Shown here: positions 1 to 8,355 of the stretch, piece by piece | How positions within the stretch are numbered: the first letter of the stretch is position 1 | Layout: each line of letters opens with the position of its first letter | Source: a virus | IMG/VR virus record: IMGVR_UViG_3300047311_000682 | Span: 1-29,545 of that record | Reading direction: 5' to 3' (one strand) | Length of the DNA stretch: 29,545 nt | Translations under genes and position numbers: made by a program | Notes under the pieces: generated by a model | Databases searched by the model: none | What the model was told of the DNA's origin: nothing | What the model saw: only the letters and a program-made list of their open reading frames with translations

Positions 1-99
1 GAGGATCACGTCGGGATCGGTGTGGCCTTCGTCGACCTTCGCGCTCGCCATGCGACGCAGGATCGCCTTGAGTTTGTCAGTGGCGTCGCAGCCGTTCAC
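1..99 (-). CDS. Start of an unknown gene, cut by the left window edge
   Basis: A GTG codon (complement of 97-99) overlaps the TGA stop of the giant polyvalent gene in a GTGA arrangement and opens a frame that stays open to position 1 (33 codons). The SD-like AAGGAG lies 8 nt upstream. The visible protein begins MNGCDATDKLKAILRRMASA and continues with charged residues (KVDEGHTDPDVIL). It looks soluble and partly helical. I do not recognise a family. The coupling suggests it is co-translated with the polyvalent protein, perhaps as another virion or ejection component. The start is supported by the SD and the overlap. An alternative is that it is a C-terminal piece of the polyvalent protein separated by a frame change; the good SD argues against that. 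Confidence 0.6.
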   Translation of the reverse strand, partial: MNGCDATDKLKAILRRMASAKVDEGHTDPDVIL

Positions 100-3000
100 A
101 GGTAGCACTCCTTGGTCATCATCTCTTCGCGCTTCAGTTTCTTGAAGTCCTCGAGCGCATCGGCGAATTTTTTCTTCGCGTTGTTGACCACCATCTCGGG
201 CTTCTCCTTGAGACCCGGCGATGCGAGTTTATCCTTGAGCCGCTTGCGCTCGTCGGCGTCCTTCTTGATCTCGGCGCGCTCGGTCTCGGAGAGGTCGCGA
301 CCGGCCTTGACCTTGCGCGCGGCGAGCAACCCGCCGTACGACTCATCCGAATTCACCAGCAGTCTGCGCGCGAGACCGGAATTCGACCACTCGGTTCCGG
401 CGTGGACGGCTGCCTTCTCGTTCGTGTCGCGCTCTGCCTCGTGGAGCTTCATCATCGCGAGCGCGACCTGCGTGGCGTCGTGGTCTTTCAGATCCATCGC
501 ATCGGACGCGCGCTTGGTCGCGTCGTCGTGCGCACGCACGATGCGCTGCCGGTCGACGGCGAGGATCGCCGCCTCGACGTCGCTGATGTTGCGCGGGGTA
601 TTTGCGACTTCGTTCGCGATCTCGCGCCCGCGGTTCGGGTTCTTGCGCAACTCCTCGTGCGCAGCGGCGTGGAGTTCCTCGCCGGTCTTGCCGCGGATCT
701 TCTCGATCATCTCCTTGCCGCGGGCCAAGCGCGCCGCCTCGGTGTCGACATTCGCAATCGACGACGCCTCGTGCTCCGCGGTCAGCCCCTGATGTGAAGT
801 CTGCCCCTTCTGCTCATCGGGAACGCGAACGCCTTCATCTTTGACGGTGCCTTCGCCGGTTGTTTCGTCGCCTTTGGTCTCAGCAGCGCGTGCTGTAGTT
901 TCGCCTTCACGAACGGGTGCATTGTCGCGCCCGGCATTTTCCCCGGCGACGCCGGTGATGCGTCCTGCACCAGACTCGGTGCGTTCGGTAGCCAGCCCAT
1001 GTCCCACCTCCGTTGTCTTCGCGCGCGTCGGCACCTTCGCGCCGAGCACGGTTGCCTGACCATCAGGCGTCTTGTAGCCATCGAAGCCGTGCGAGATAAC
1101 GAGCCTCTCGAACTCGTTCATTATGTGCGGCAGATCCACGGGCAACGAGTGCGCGTCGAGGTTGTCGCGCGCGATGTCGAACAGGCCGCGCGGATCTGCT
1201 TTCGCGTCGTAGAGATTGCGCAGCACGGTCTCGTGCTTGCCGCCGCCGCCCTCGGCCGACGTGAACTGCGTGCGCGAAGCGATGCCCTTCACCGCGTTCG
1301 GCAGATCCAGACGGCCATGCTCGTTCGCGGTGCGCTCCGGCAGCGCCCGGTCGGTGACCGCGTGCATCGCGACGGCGTCGGGTTGCTGGCCGCGGATGTT
1401 CGCGCGCGGCACGGCCGGATCCACCTTGCCGACCTGCGCCTGCTCGCGGCCGGTCGTGCGCGCCCACTCCTTGAACTGCGCCGGGGTGAACTGCTCGACC
1501 TGCCCCATGCGGTCCCAGCCCTTCGGGTATTCGGACAGGTACGCACGCTCGGCATCACGCTGATTCTTCGCGCCGACGACAACCTTGTGCTCGTCGAATC
1601 CACCGGCGGCGTTCTTCTGGTGGATCACGAACACCGGGCGCGATGGATCCGCGGCTTCGCCCGCGACCAGCACGTCCATGGATCCGCCGTCGCGGCCGGG
1701 CACGCCCTCGACGTAGCCGTAGGGGTGCTTCATCACGGTCGAGAAAGGCTTGCCCTCCTCGGTCGTGCCGGTGCGCGTCTGCCCCTTGTCGGTCTCGATG
1801 TGGAGGTTGCCGATCGAGGACTTGATCGTCCTGACCGGCTCGCCGTCTTCGGTCTTGTCGGAGTGCGGCGGAACATTTTCTTCCGCCGCGAGGCTCAACT
1901 CCGGTGCTTCGGTTACGCCTTCGGCTCGGCCTTTGTCCCAGCCGTAGCGTTTGGCGAAGTCTTGGTTGACGGCGTCAACGCGGGGACGGAGGTCTTTCTC
2001 AATCCAGTCTTGTATATCGGATCGTCCGGCCCAGCTACGTGGTCGAGCTTCTTCAATCGCTCGAGACGCCGCTTCGATTCTTCCTCGGTAATTTGCTGGT
2101 CCATTTGCTGCCTCGCTGCTGATGTATTCGCCGTCACTCTGGAAGCGAGTGTAGTCGGACACCTCATTGTGCCATGGTTGATCATGTATAGCCATCTGGA
2201 CGGCTGAATGAAAATCGTCATTCGCCTTCCTCGTGACCGACACGAGCTTGCCTTGGGTGAGACCCTTGGGAATCGCGGGGAAGTTGAGGACGCGCACGCC
2301 CTGCCCGTCGACAGTCGGGATCGGTGGTGCTTCGCTGTGCCCGAGGTGCTTGGCGAGGGCGGTGTAAAACGCCGCGTTTTCCTCCTCGGTCAGGTGCCGC
2401 CCGAGGTTGATCTCGGCCCCGTTCTGGACGTACTTCGAGCCGTCGTAGATCGGGTAGTGCCACGCCATCGCTTTCTGGTTCAGCAGTTGCCCGCGGATCG
2501 ACTGCGAGAGCTCGATCAGCCGACGCGAGTTCTCGCTGACCTTGCCGTCCTTCGTGTAGATCGGCTGCGCGTGCTGCGTGCCGACGGTCGACTTGCCTTC
2601 CCATCCGGAGAAGCCCTCGACGCCGGGACCAGCGAACGGGCCCACCTCGGTGTCGATTGCGTCGCGGCCATCCTCGTTCTTCAGCGCGTCCTGAATCGCG
2701 CGGTGATACTCGATCTTCTGCTCCATCGGCGCATCGTGGATCCCCGGCAGCACGCCAGACTCCACCGACGGGATCGACTCGTGGCTCAGTTGCGCGGCGC
2801 GATCGTTCAGCGCGTTGCCGAAATCGTACGACGCCGCGCGCGTGTCTTCGGCCGACACGTCGAGCGCCATCGCATGCTTGAGCCAGACCCCGCGATGCTT
2901 GCCTTCGTCGAGGACGTTGCGAACCTCCTCGCCTTTCGGGTTCGTGTCGTAGCGCATGTAGCCTTTCTTCGTCGACTCGGCTTCGGTGCGCTCCTTCACG

Positions 3001-6000
3001 CCCTTGTTTTCGGTGCGCGCTTTCATCGCGACCCAGATCGCGGCCTGCACTTCCTCGGGGCTCCAGCCCATCTCTTGCGCGACGCGGTTCACTTCGTTTT
3101 CGACGAAGCGGTAGGCCGCATCCGTTGGCGAGTCGGTGTGATATCCGGCTGCGCGCATCATCCACAGATCGATGGTCGCGCCCTGCTTCGCGTGCGACGC
3201 CGGATCCACATGGCGCATGAGGTTGTTGTAGAAGTTGTTGGTCTTCTCGCCGCCCTCGAACACGCCGTCGCCGTACAGCACGCGAGAGGCGTACGCATCC
3301 TGCACGCCGGTCTTCGCGTTGATCGGCTGGCCCGCCTTGTACTGCTCCCACGCATGCAGGGCCATCGTGGTGTTGGCGTCGACCTTCGCTTGCGGCGAGT
3401 AGATCGCGAGCACCTTGGCGAGCTTGCGCGCTTCCTCGACGCTGCCCGCGTGCTGCAGGATCCATGCGCCCGAATCCCTGTACCAGTACCTGCCGCTCTC
3501 GCCTTCTTGCGTCAGTTGGCGGAACAGTCGGCGCAGGCCACCGATCTTCGCGGGCGTGTTGTACTTCGCCGGTGCGCCGATGTATTGCCCGGCTCGAGCG
3601 CCGCCCTGATACCGCGCGTTGTCCGCAACTTCGCCGCCGCGGCCGAAGCCGCCAAGCTGCTCCGGCGAGGTTGTCCTCTCGGCCTTGCCCGCGGCTGCAG
3701 CGACCGCTTGCTCCTCCTCGTCGTCCGGAGCCTTGCGGAGTGATGGCGCGCCGACGCGACGCATCGTGCCCGATTTGATCCCGGCGTCGAACGCGTGCGT
3801 GTGCATCACCGCCGACAGCACCTGCCGGTACGCGTCGACATCTTTCACGTACCGATTGGTGCCGTAGTCGGAAACCTTTCCGAGGAACGTGTCGAGGTAC
3901 TTGCCGAAGGACGATGCGAGCTTGCCGAACGCGGTCGGGTTTTCCTTCGCCATGCGCTCCATGAATGCGCGATCGCCGAGCGCGTCGCCGTTGGTGTCGG
4001 CCGTCAATTCCTCGGCGTGTTTCTCCGGCCTGTAGCCGCGGCCTACCGCGCTCTGGCCGAACGCCTCGACGCCGCCCTGACGCTTGATCTCGTTCTCGAG
4101 GATCTGGTAGAGCGGCGGCGCTGTGCGCTTGAGTTGGTGCGTCCATTCGTGCGCCAAGGTGTGAACGATCGGATGCTGCGAACTCTCGTTGACGAAGAGA
4201 TGGCCGTTGTACATCGCGCCGTTGAAACGCACGCGGCCTTCCCAGCCCGGCGTGTTGTCGCGGATGACGTGAACTTGTGTACCTGTGAACTTCTCCACTT
4301 CGTTGATCGCGGTCTGCACTTCCGGCGGCAGGTGATCGCGGTGGATCTCCTCGAGGTCGATCTTCGCGCCGGTCGGATCCGGAGCGTGCTCGTTGAGCGC
4401 CGCTGAGAGTTTGTCGGTCTGCTCGGTCTTCGCCGACGGCAGATCCTTCGGGATCCCGGTGTCGCCCGCGGGTGCGCCCAGCGCCTGCTTCAACTCCGGC
4501 TCCTCGCCCTCGGGTGCCGCCAGACGCAGATCCGGAGCCTCGGTTTTCACCTCCGGCCCTTTTGTCAGTGCCTTCTCGGAAAGCTGAAACTCGGGACTCG
4601 TCGGCGGCGAGGGCCGATGCCCTTCGATCGTTTGCTCGCCCTCGCGGACCGGCGTCGGCGCTTCGCCGCCGGTGACCGTGCCTTCTGTCAGTTTTGGCGG
4701 CTCCGGCTTCGGCTTGGGTGGAACCCGCTTGGCCGTCTCCATGGCCGCGGCCAGCGTGGTCGGGATCGGCGGGCCTTGGCCGCGCGCAGCAGCCTCGCGC
4801 GCTGCGTCTTCGCTCGCTGCGATTGAGGCCGCGGTCTGGACGTCCCCAGACTGCCGCTCGTGCTCGATCTCAGCCTCTTGCCGTGCGCGGTCGGCCTCTG
4901 CCTGCGCGTGCGCCGCCTCGGTGGCCTGCACGTCGGTCACGCGCACCGCGGGCGCGCCCACCGGCGCTACAGGCGGCTGCAGGCGCTCCTTGGCGACCGC
5001 CTCGAGGCCCGTGGCAGGGATCGGCTCGCCCTCCGGCGCTGGCGGCACCTGTGCGCCGGGATGCTCGTCCGGCGGCAGCGGTGGCAGGACGTGGATCGCC
5101 GTGGTGTCGAGCGCGCCCGGCGAGCCGATGGGCGGCGGCGTGACGTTGAGCGGCTGGCCCGGCGCGCCGACGAGATCCTCGGCTGCCTGCAGCGTCGTCT
5201 GCCCTTCGCCCGGCGCTTGCTCTGCGGCGGTCGGTTCGGTGACCGCCTTCGCCGCCTTCCACTCTTGGTACGCGGCCTCGTCGCGCGTCTCGCCCTTGAC
5301 CGTGATGTTGTGCAGTTCGGCGGTCGCCCAGAGCCCTCCGGCCGCACCCTTGTCCTTCATCGTCTCGGCGACCCACGTCAGGCGCGACATGTTCTCCGGA
5401 TCGTGCTCGAGCGCCGACATCGCGTTCGCGAACTTCGGCAGCAGGATCTTCTGCTGCTCTTGGTGCATCTGGCCCATGGCCGCGCCGACGGCCATCGATG
5501 CGATGATGCTCGCCGGTGTGATCGGCTGGCCTGCTGCTGCCGACGCCGCGATGTCCTGCGCGGTGAACGCACTGCCACCGCTGATCGCCTTCTCCCACCA
5601 CGCGCCGCCGCGCGCCATCGGCATCGACATCTGCACCGTGCCTGTCGCGAGCTCCTCCGCGGTGCCGAGCGCGGTCGCCGCTGCCGACCCGCCCTTCTCC
5701 GCGATCTGCTGCCCGCGCTCGATTGCGCCCGGCAGGGAACCGACCGCACCGGCAGGCATCTGCTGCACCGTAGTCTCGACCGCCTGCTGCCAGACCTGCC
5801 GCCACAACGGCATGCTGAAGAGCTCTGTCGCTGGCGTCAGGAGCATCTCGGGGTTGTAGGTCGCGGCCATCGCAACGAGGCCGGGGATCATCTTCGCAAC
5901 CTTGTCGACGGCCTGCTCGCCGATGCCTACCGGGAGCGGCTTGTTCGCTTCGGCCATCGCGACCATGTCGTCTTGCGGCTTGACGCCGTACTTGAACAGG

Positions 6001-6920
6001 AAATCGCGCGCAGCCTCCGCATGGTCGCCGAAGATCGACAGCACCCCGGCGGCGGTGAGCGCCGGGAGTTTCGCGAATTCCTCGGTGCCCTCGAGGACGT
6101 CGTAGGCAACGATCTGGCCGTAGCGCCCCGCCGTCGTTCGACCGAACGCCGCGAGCTCCTCTTTTGAGACTTTCCCGGTGCCGAAATCGGGTGCGGTCTC
6201 GGACGCGTAGCCCGGCTCGACCGCAGAGAGTTCTGCTTGCGGTGTCGGCGGTGCGGGCGGGTTGTAGTTCTTGTCGAACGCGGTCGCCTTCGGCGCGCCC
6301 ATGAGATCCGAAAAAATGCTGTCCGACATGTACGGGATGAAGTGCGCGTCGTTGGCGACGACGTTCTTCGCGTACGCGTGCGCGTCATCGGCACCGAGCA
6401 CCGGGCTGGCCGCGTCGTACGCCTGCTGGTAGCGATCGCTCGCCATCAGCTTCTCGTGCGGGAGCGCATCGATGATGTCGCCGGGCTTCTGCACGCCGGT
6501 GGCGAGCTCGCCGGTTGGCGTGCCCATGGTGCCGAGGACGTGGTCGATTTTCGCGAGGCGCTGCGCCGCGAGCTTCGCCTGCGCTCTCGTCTCGCCGTCG
6601 GTGTTCGGATCCGCGCCGTCGAAGATCTGCTGCTGCAGCGCCGTGCGCTTGTCGAGGAGATCCTTCGCCGTGATCGGATCCGTCTCAGGCATTGAGACGG
6701 GCTTGCCGTCGAGCGAGTTGTTGTACGCCCGCGAGGCGTGATCTTTCAGGTGGCCCCAGTAGTCGCCCCACCAGTCGTCGGGTGCGGGCTGCGCAGGTGG
6801 CGGCGTTGGTGCCGCGGGCGAGTCGGCCAACAGCCCGGTGTTTGGATCGAACTGGAAGCCCTGCTGACCGCTGTCAGCCAGCAGGCCAGTTTCGGGATCG
6901 AACTGGAATTCGCCTGCCAT
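96..6920 (-). CDS. Giant polyvalent virion protein (2274 aa): zincin metallopeptidase, pyrophosphatase-like and other domains
   Basis: Large phage polyvalent proteins are string-of-domain proteins thought to be packaged and ejected into the host with the DNA. Seen here: two copies of FQFDP(E/N)TGLLADS at residues 5-17 and 22-34; a helical region with hydrophobic stretches at about 330-490; a Pro/Ala/Glu-rich linker at about 560-840; a zincin motif HEWTH at 924-928, with a possible third zinc ligand in AEELTAD about 50 residues later; a conserved-looking segment at about 1090-1350 (YSPQAKVDANTTMALHAW); an inorganic-pyrophosphatase-like (InPase) polyvalent domain at about 1690-1832 (HPYGYV at 1732, then GFDEHKV and FKEW); a possible ADP-ribosyltransferase-like segment at about 1850-1965 ending near SHGFDGYKTPDG; and a charged helical tail from about 2050. 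The start is ATG after a weak SD, 4 nt past the upstream stop. Domain names are from memory of these families; the protease and pyrophosphatase-like calls are the firmest. Confidence 0.85.
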   Translation of the reverse strand: MAGEFQFDPETGLLADSGQQGFQFDPNTGLLADSPAAPTPPPAQPAPDDWWGDYWGHLKDHASRAYNNSLDGKPVSMPETDPITAKDLLDKRTALQQQIFDGADPNTDGETRAQAKLAAQRLAKIDHVLGTMGTPTGELATGVQKPGDIIDALPHEKLMASDRYQQAYDAASPVLGADDAHAYAKNVVANDAHFIPYMSDSIFSDLMGAPKATAFDKNYNPPAPPTPQAELSAVEPGYASETAPDFGTGKVSKEELAAFGRTTAGRYGQIVAYDVLEGTEEFAKLPALTAAGVLSIFGDHAEAARDFLFKYGVKPQDDMVAMAEANKPLPVGIGEQAVDKVAKMIPGLVAMAATYNPEMLLTPATELFSMPLWRQVWQQAVETTVQQMPAGAVGSLPGAIERGQQIAEKGGSAAATALGTAEELATGTVQMSMPMARGGAWWEKAISGGSAFTAQDIAASAAAGQPITPASIIASMAVGAAMGQMHQEQQKILLPKFANAMSALEHDPENMSRLTWVAETMKDKGAAGGLWATAELHNITVKGETRDEAAYQEWKAAKAVTEPTAAEQAPGEGQTTLQAAEDLVGAPGQPLNVTPPPIGSPGALDTTAIHVLPPLPPDEHPGAQVPPAPEGEPIPATGLEAVAKERLQPPVAPVGAPAVRVTDVQATEAAHAQAEADRARQEAEIEHERQSGDVQTAASIAASEDAAREAAARGQGPPIPTTLAAAMETAKRVPPKPKPEPPKLTEGTVTGGEAPTPVREGEQTIEGHRPSPPTSPEFQLSEKALTKGPEVKTEAPDLRLAAPEGEEPELKQALGAPAGDTGIPKDLPSAKTEQTDKLSAALNEHAPDPTGAKIDLEEIHRDHLPPEVQTAINEVEKFTGTQVHVIRDNTPGWEGRVRFNGAMYNGHLFVNESSQHPIVHTLAHEWTHQLKRTAPPLYQILENEIKRQGGVEAFGQSAVGRGYRPEKHAEELTADTNGDALGDRAFMERMAKENPTAFGKLASSFGKYLDTFLGKVSDYGTNRYVKDVDAYRQVLSAVMHTHAFDAGIKSGTMRRVGAPSLRKAPDDEEEQAVAAAAGKAERTTSPEQLGGFGRGGEVADNARYQGGARAGQYIGAPAKYNTPAKIGGLRRLFRQLTQEGESGRYWYRDSGAWILQHAGSVEEARKLAKVLAIYSPQAKVDANTTMALHAWEQYKAGQPINAKTGVQDAYASRVLYGDGVFEGGEKTNNFYNNLMRHVDPASHAKQGATIDLWMMRAAGYHTDSPTDAAYRFVENEVNRVAQEMGWSPEEVQAAIWVAMKARTENKGVKERTEAESTKKGYMRYDTNPKGEEVRNVLDEGKHRGVWLKHAMALDVSAEDTRAASYDFGNALNDRAAQLSHESIPSVESGVLPGIHDAPMEQKIEYHRAIQDALKNEDGRDAIDTEVGPFAGPGVEGFSGWEGKSTVGTQHAQPIYTKDGKVSENSRRLIELSQSIRGQLLNQKAMAWHYPIYDGSKYVQNGAEINLGRHLTEEENAAFYTALAKHLGHSEAPPIPTVDGQGVRVLNFPAIPKGLTQGKLVSVTRKANDDFHSAVQMAIHDQPWHNEVSDYTRFQSDGEYISSEAANGPANYRGRIEAASRAIEEARPRSWAGRSDIQDWIEKDLRPRVDAVNQDFAKRYGWDKGRAEGVTEAPELSLAAEENVPPHSDKTEDGEPVRTIKSSIGNLHIETDKGQTRTGTTEEGKPFSTVMKHPYGYVEGVPGRDGGSMDVLVAGEAADPSRPVFVIHQKNAAGGFDEHKVVVGAKNQRDAERAYLSEYPKGWDRMGQVEQFTPAQFKEWARTTGREQAQVGKVDPAVPRANIRGQQPDAVAMHAVTDRALPERTANEHGRLDLPNAVKGIASRTQFTSAEGGGGKHETVLRNLYDAKADPRGLFDIARDNLDAHSLPVDLPHIMNEFERLVISHGFDGYKTPDGQATVLGAKVPTRAKTTEVGHGLATERTESGAGRITGVAGENAGRDNAPVREGETTARAAETKGDETTGEGTVKDEGVRVPDEQKGQTSHQGLTAEHEASSIANVDTEAARLARGKEMIEKIRGKTGEELHAAAHEELRKNPNRGREIANEVANTPRNISDVEAAILAVDRQRIVRAHDDATKRASDAMDLKDHDATQVALAMMKLHEAERDTNEKAAVHAGTEWSNSGLARRLLVNSDESYGGLLAARKVKAGRDLSETERAEIKKDADERKRLKDKLASPGLKEKPEMVVNNAKKKFADALEDFKKLKREEMMTKECYL
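6819..6908 (-). repeat. Duplicated 13-residue peptide at the N-terminus of the giant protein
   Basis: Two near-identical peptides, FQFDPETGLLADS (residues 5-17) and FQFDPNTGLLADS (22-34), are separated by GQQG and differ at one residue. The DNA of the two copies is similar but not identical, so the peptide seems to be what is conserved. A short duplicated N-terminal motif could be a docking or packaging tag for the virion; that is inference. Confidence 0.8.
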
Positions 6921-6924
6921 TCAT

Positions 6925-8355
6925 TCACGCCACTTGCTGCTGCGAGTTCTGGTCGAGGAAGTAGTCGATGAAGCCGCCGTTATCTTGGTCAGGATACTGG
7001 TTGTCGAGTTGGATCTCCGCGGCGCGGCGCATCTTGTCGGCGACCGGTCCCTGCTTGGCGTCGGCGAGGCGAGAGAGCGTGGCGAGCACACCCTGACCGT
7101 CCGGCGACTGCGGCAACTCCTGCGCGGTCTGCTCCCACTTCGAGGTTTGGTCGTCCGGCGGCGCAGCAGCGGCGTCAGGCGCTGCTATAGCAGTGCCGGA
7201 AGGTGCTATAGCAGCATCTGGAGGCGGACTTGTGGTAGAGGCGACCTGCGCCGCGTTCGGATCCATGGCCGTCGGCGTCGGCGGCGCGTTCGGATCCGCC
7301 ACGCCGGTCGGTGACACGAAGCTTGTGCTCGTCGCGCCCGGCGCGGCTGGTGCAGGTGCAGGTGCTGCGGGCGCGGGCTTGGCGAGCAAGGGAGGCGGGG
7401 CCGGGGCAGCATCCGCTGCCGCGGGTGCCGGTGTCGGCGTCGTGACCGCCTTCTTGATCATGTCCGGCGTCAGGCTTGGATCCTGCGCCGCCTTCGCGAT
7501 CTCCTCGCGCGACTTGCCCGGCGTGGCCTGTGCTTGCCTGTCCGCCCACGCTCTCCGGTCCGGCGAGAGCGTCTCGAACGGGTCGGGTGGCTTCGGCCCG
7601 TAGCCGAGATTTGATGTGATCTTGTCGCGGATTTCCTTCTGCGTGTCGACGACGCCGGAGTACGCCGAGGTCGCCGCTTCGAGCTTGTCCTTCGCCGCTT
7701 TCTGCAGCGGATCACTGGCGTCGGCGCGACCGCCTGCGGTGAGGTTTTCGTACTCCTTGCGCGCGTTGTCCACCGCGATCTTGTACGGGTTCACCTGAGA
7801 GTCGAGAACGCTGATCATTTCCTTCGCGTCACCGCGCTTGGCGGCGGCATCGAGCGAGTCCTGTTGCTTCGCACGCAGCTTCGCGGATTCCTCCCGATCC
7901 TTCGCCATGGCCTCGCGCTCTGTCGTGAGGCTCGCTGTCGCTGCCGCTTGATTCGCCGCTTCGGCTCCGCGGATCCTCAACTCGCCCGCTTGAAACCTCC
8001 CGGTCTGCTCCATTTGTGCGATTTCGCGGTTGTAGTTCAGCGCAGCTTCTTGTACGCGCAGCAGATTTGACTTGTCAGAACGCTCCGTCTCGCCGGTCTG
8101 TCGCGTCGCCTCGCGCTCGGCCTCTGCCGTGTTGCGCCAGCGTTCGATGTTCTCGCGCGATGCACGCTCGGCGAGCGCACGCGCATCTTCACGCGAGCCA
8201 CGCTTCTCCTCGAGCTCGCTTGCTGCACGCGACTTCGCCCACTCGCCCAGCCCTTCGCCGAGACCGAGGAACATCGCCGACAGACCGCCCGGCTGCTGAC
8301 CGACGACTCCACCGCGACCGCCGCCACCGAATGACTTGAAGGAACCGAATGCCAT
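6925..8355 (-). CDS. Putative internal virion protein, coiled-coil N-half and Ala/Pro-rich C-half (476 aa)
   Basis: I do not recognise a named family. Residues 1-30 are glycine-rich (FGGGGRGG). Residues about 35-260 are highly charged and alanine-rich with long predicted helix or coiled coil (ASELEEKRGSREDARALAER and similar). Residues about 300-410 are a Pro/Ala low-complexity linker, and the last 60 residues are a compact acidic segment ending in YFLDQNSQQQVA. A GTG (8356-8358) directly precedes the ATG; I chose the ATG at 8355 because GGAGG lies 6 nt before it and it overlaps the previous stop as TGATG. Its position just before the giant protein, among other long helical proteins, suggests an ejection or internal-core role. 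An unusual inverted repeat with two ATA codons lies inside the linker (7181-7215). Confidence 0.75.
   Translation of the reverse strand: MAFGSFKSFGGGGRGGVVGQQPGGLSAMFLGLGEGLGEWAKSRAASELEEKRGSREDARALAERASRENIERWRNTAEAEREATRQTGETERSDKSNLLRVQEAALNYNREIAQMEQTGRFQAGELRIRGAEAANQAAATASLTTEREAMAKDREESAKLRAKQQDSLDAAAKRGDAKEMISVLDSQVNPYKIAVDNARKEYENLTAGGRADASDPLQKAAKDKLEAATSAYSGVVDTQKEIRDKITSNLGYGPKPPDPFETLSPDRRAWADRQAQATPGKSREEIAKAAQDPSLTPDMIKKAVTTPTPAPAAADAAPAPPPLLAKPAPAAPAPAPAAPGATSTSFVSPTGVADPNAPPTPTAMDPNAAQVASTTSPPPDAAIAPSGTAIAAPDAAAAPPDDQTSKWEQTAQELPQSPDGQGVLATLSRLADAKQGPVADKMRRAAEIQLDNQYPDQDNGGFIDYFLDQNSQQQVA
7181..7215. repeat. 12-bp perfect inverted repeat, each arm containing a palindrome
   Basis: Arms 7181-7192 (gctgctatagca) and 7204-7215 (tgctatagcagc) are perfect reverse complements, separated by 11 bp. 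Each arm also contains the palindrome tgctatagca, and the two palindrome centres are 21 bp apart, about two helical turns. The site is AT-rich against a GC-rich gene and forces two ATA isoleucine codons. It could be a protein-binding site or an mRNA hairpin; function is unknown. Confidence 0.6.

Noticed and set aside
2218-4146. 642-codon minus-strand open frame inside the giant gene
   Set aside because: Off-frame reading of the polyvalent gene with Arg/Gly/Ala-biased composition; the giant frame has the recognisable domains.
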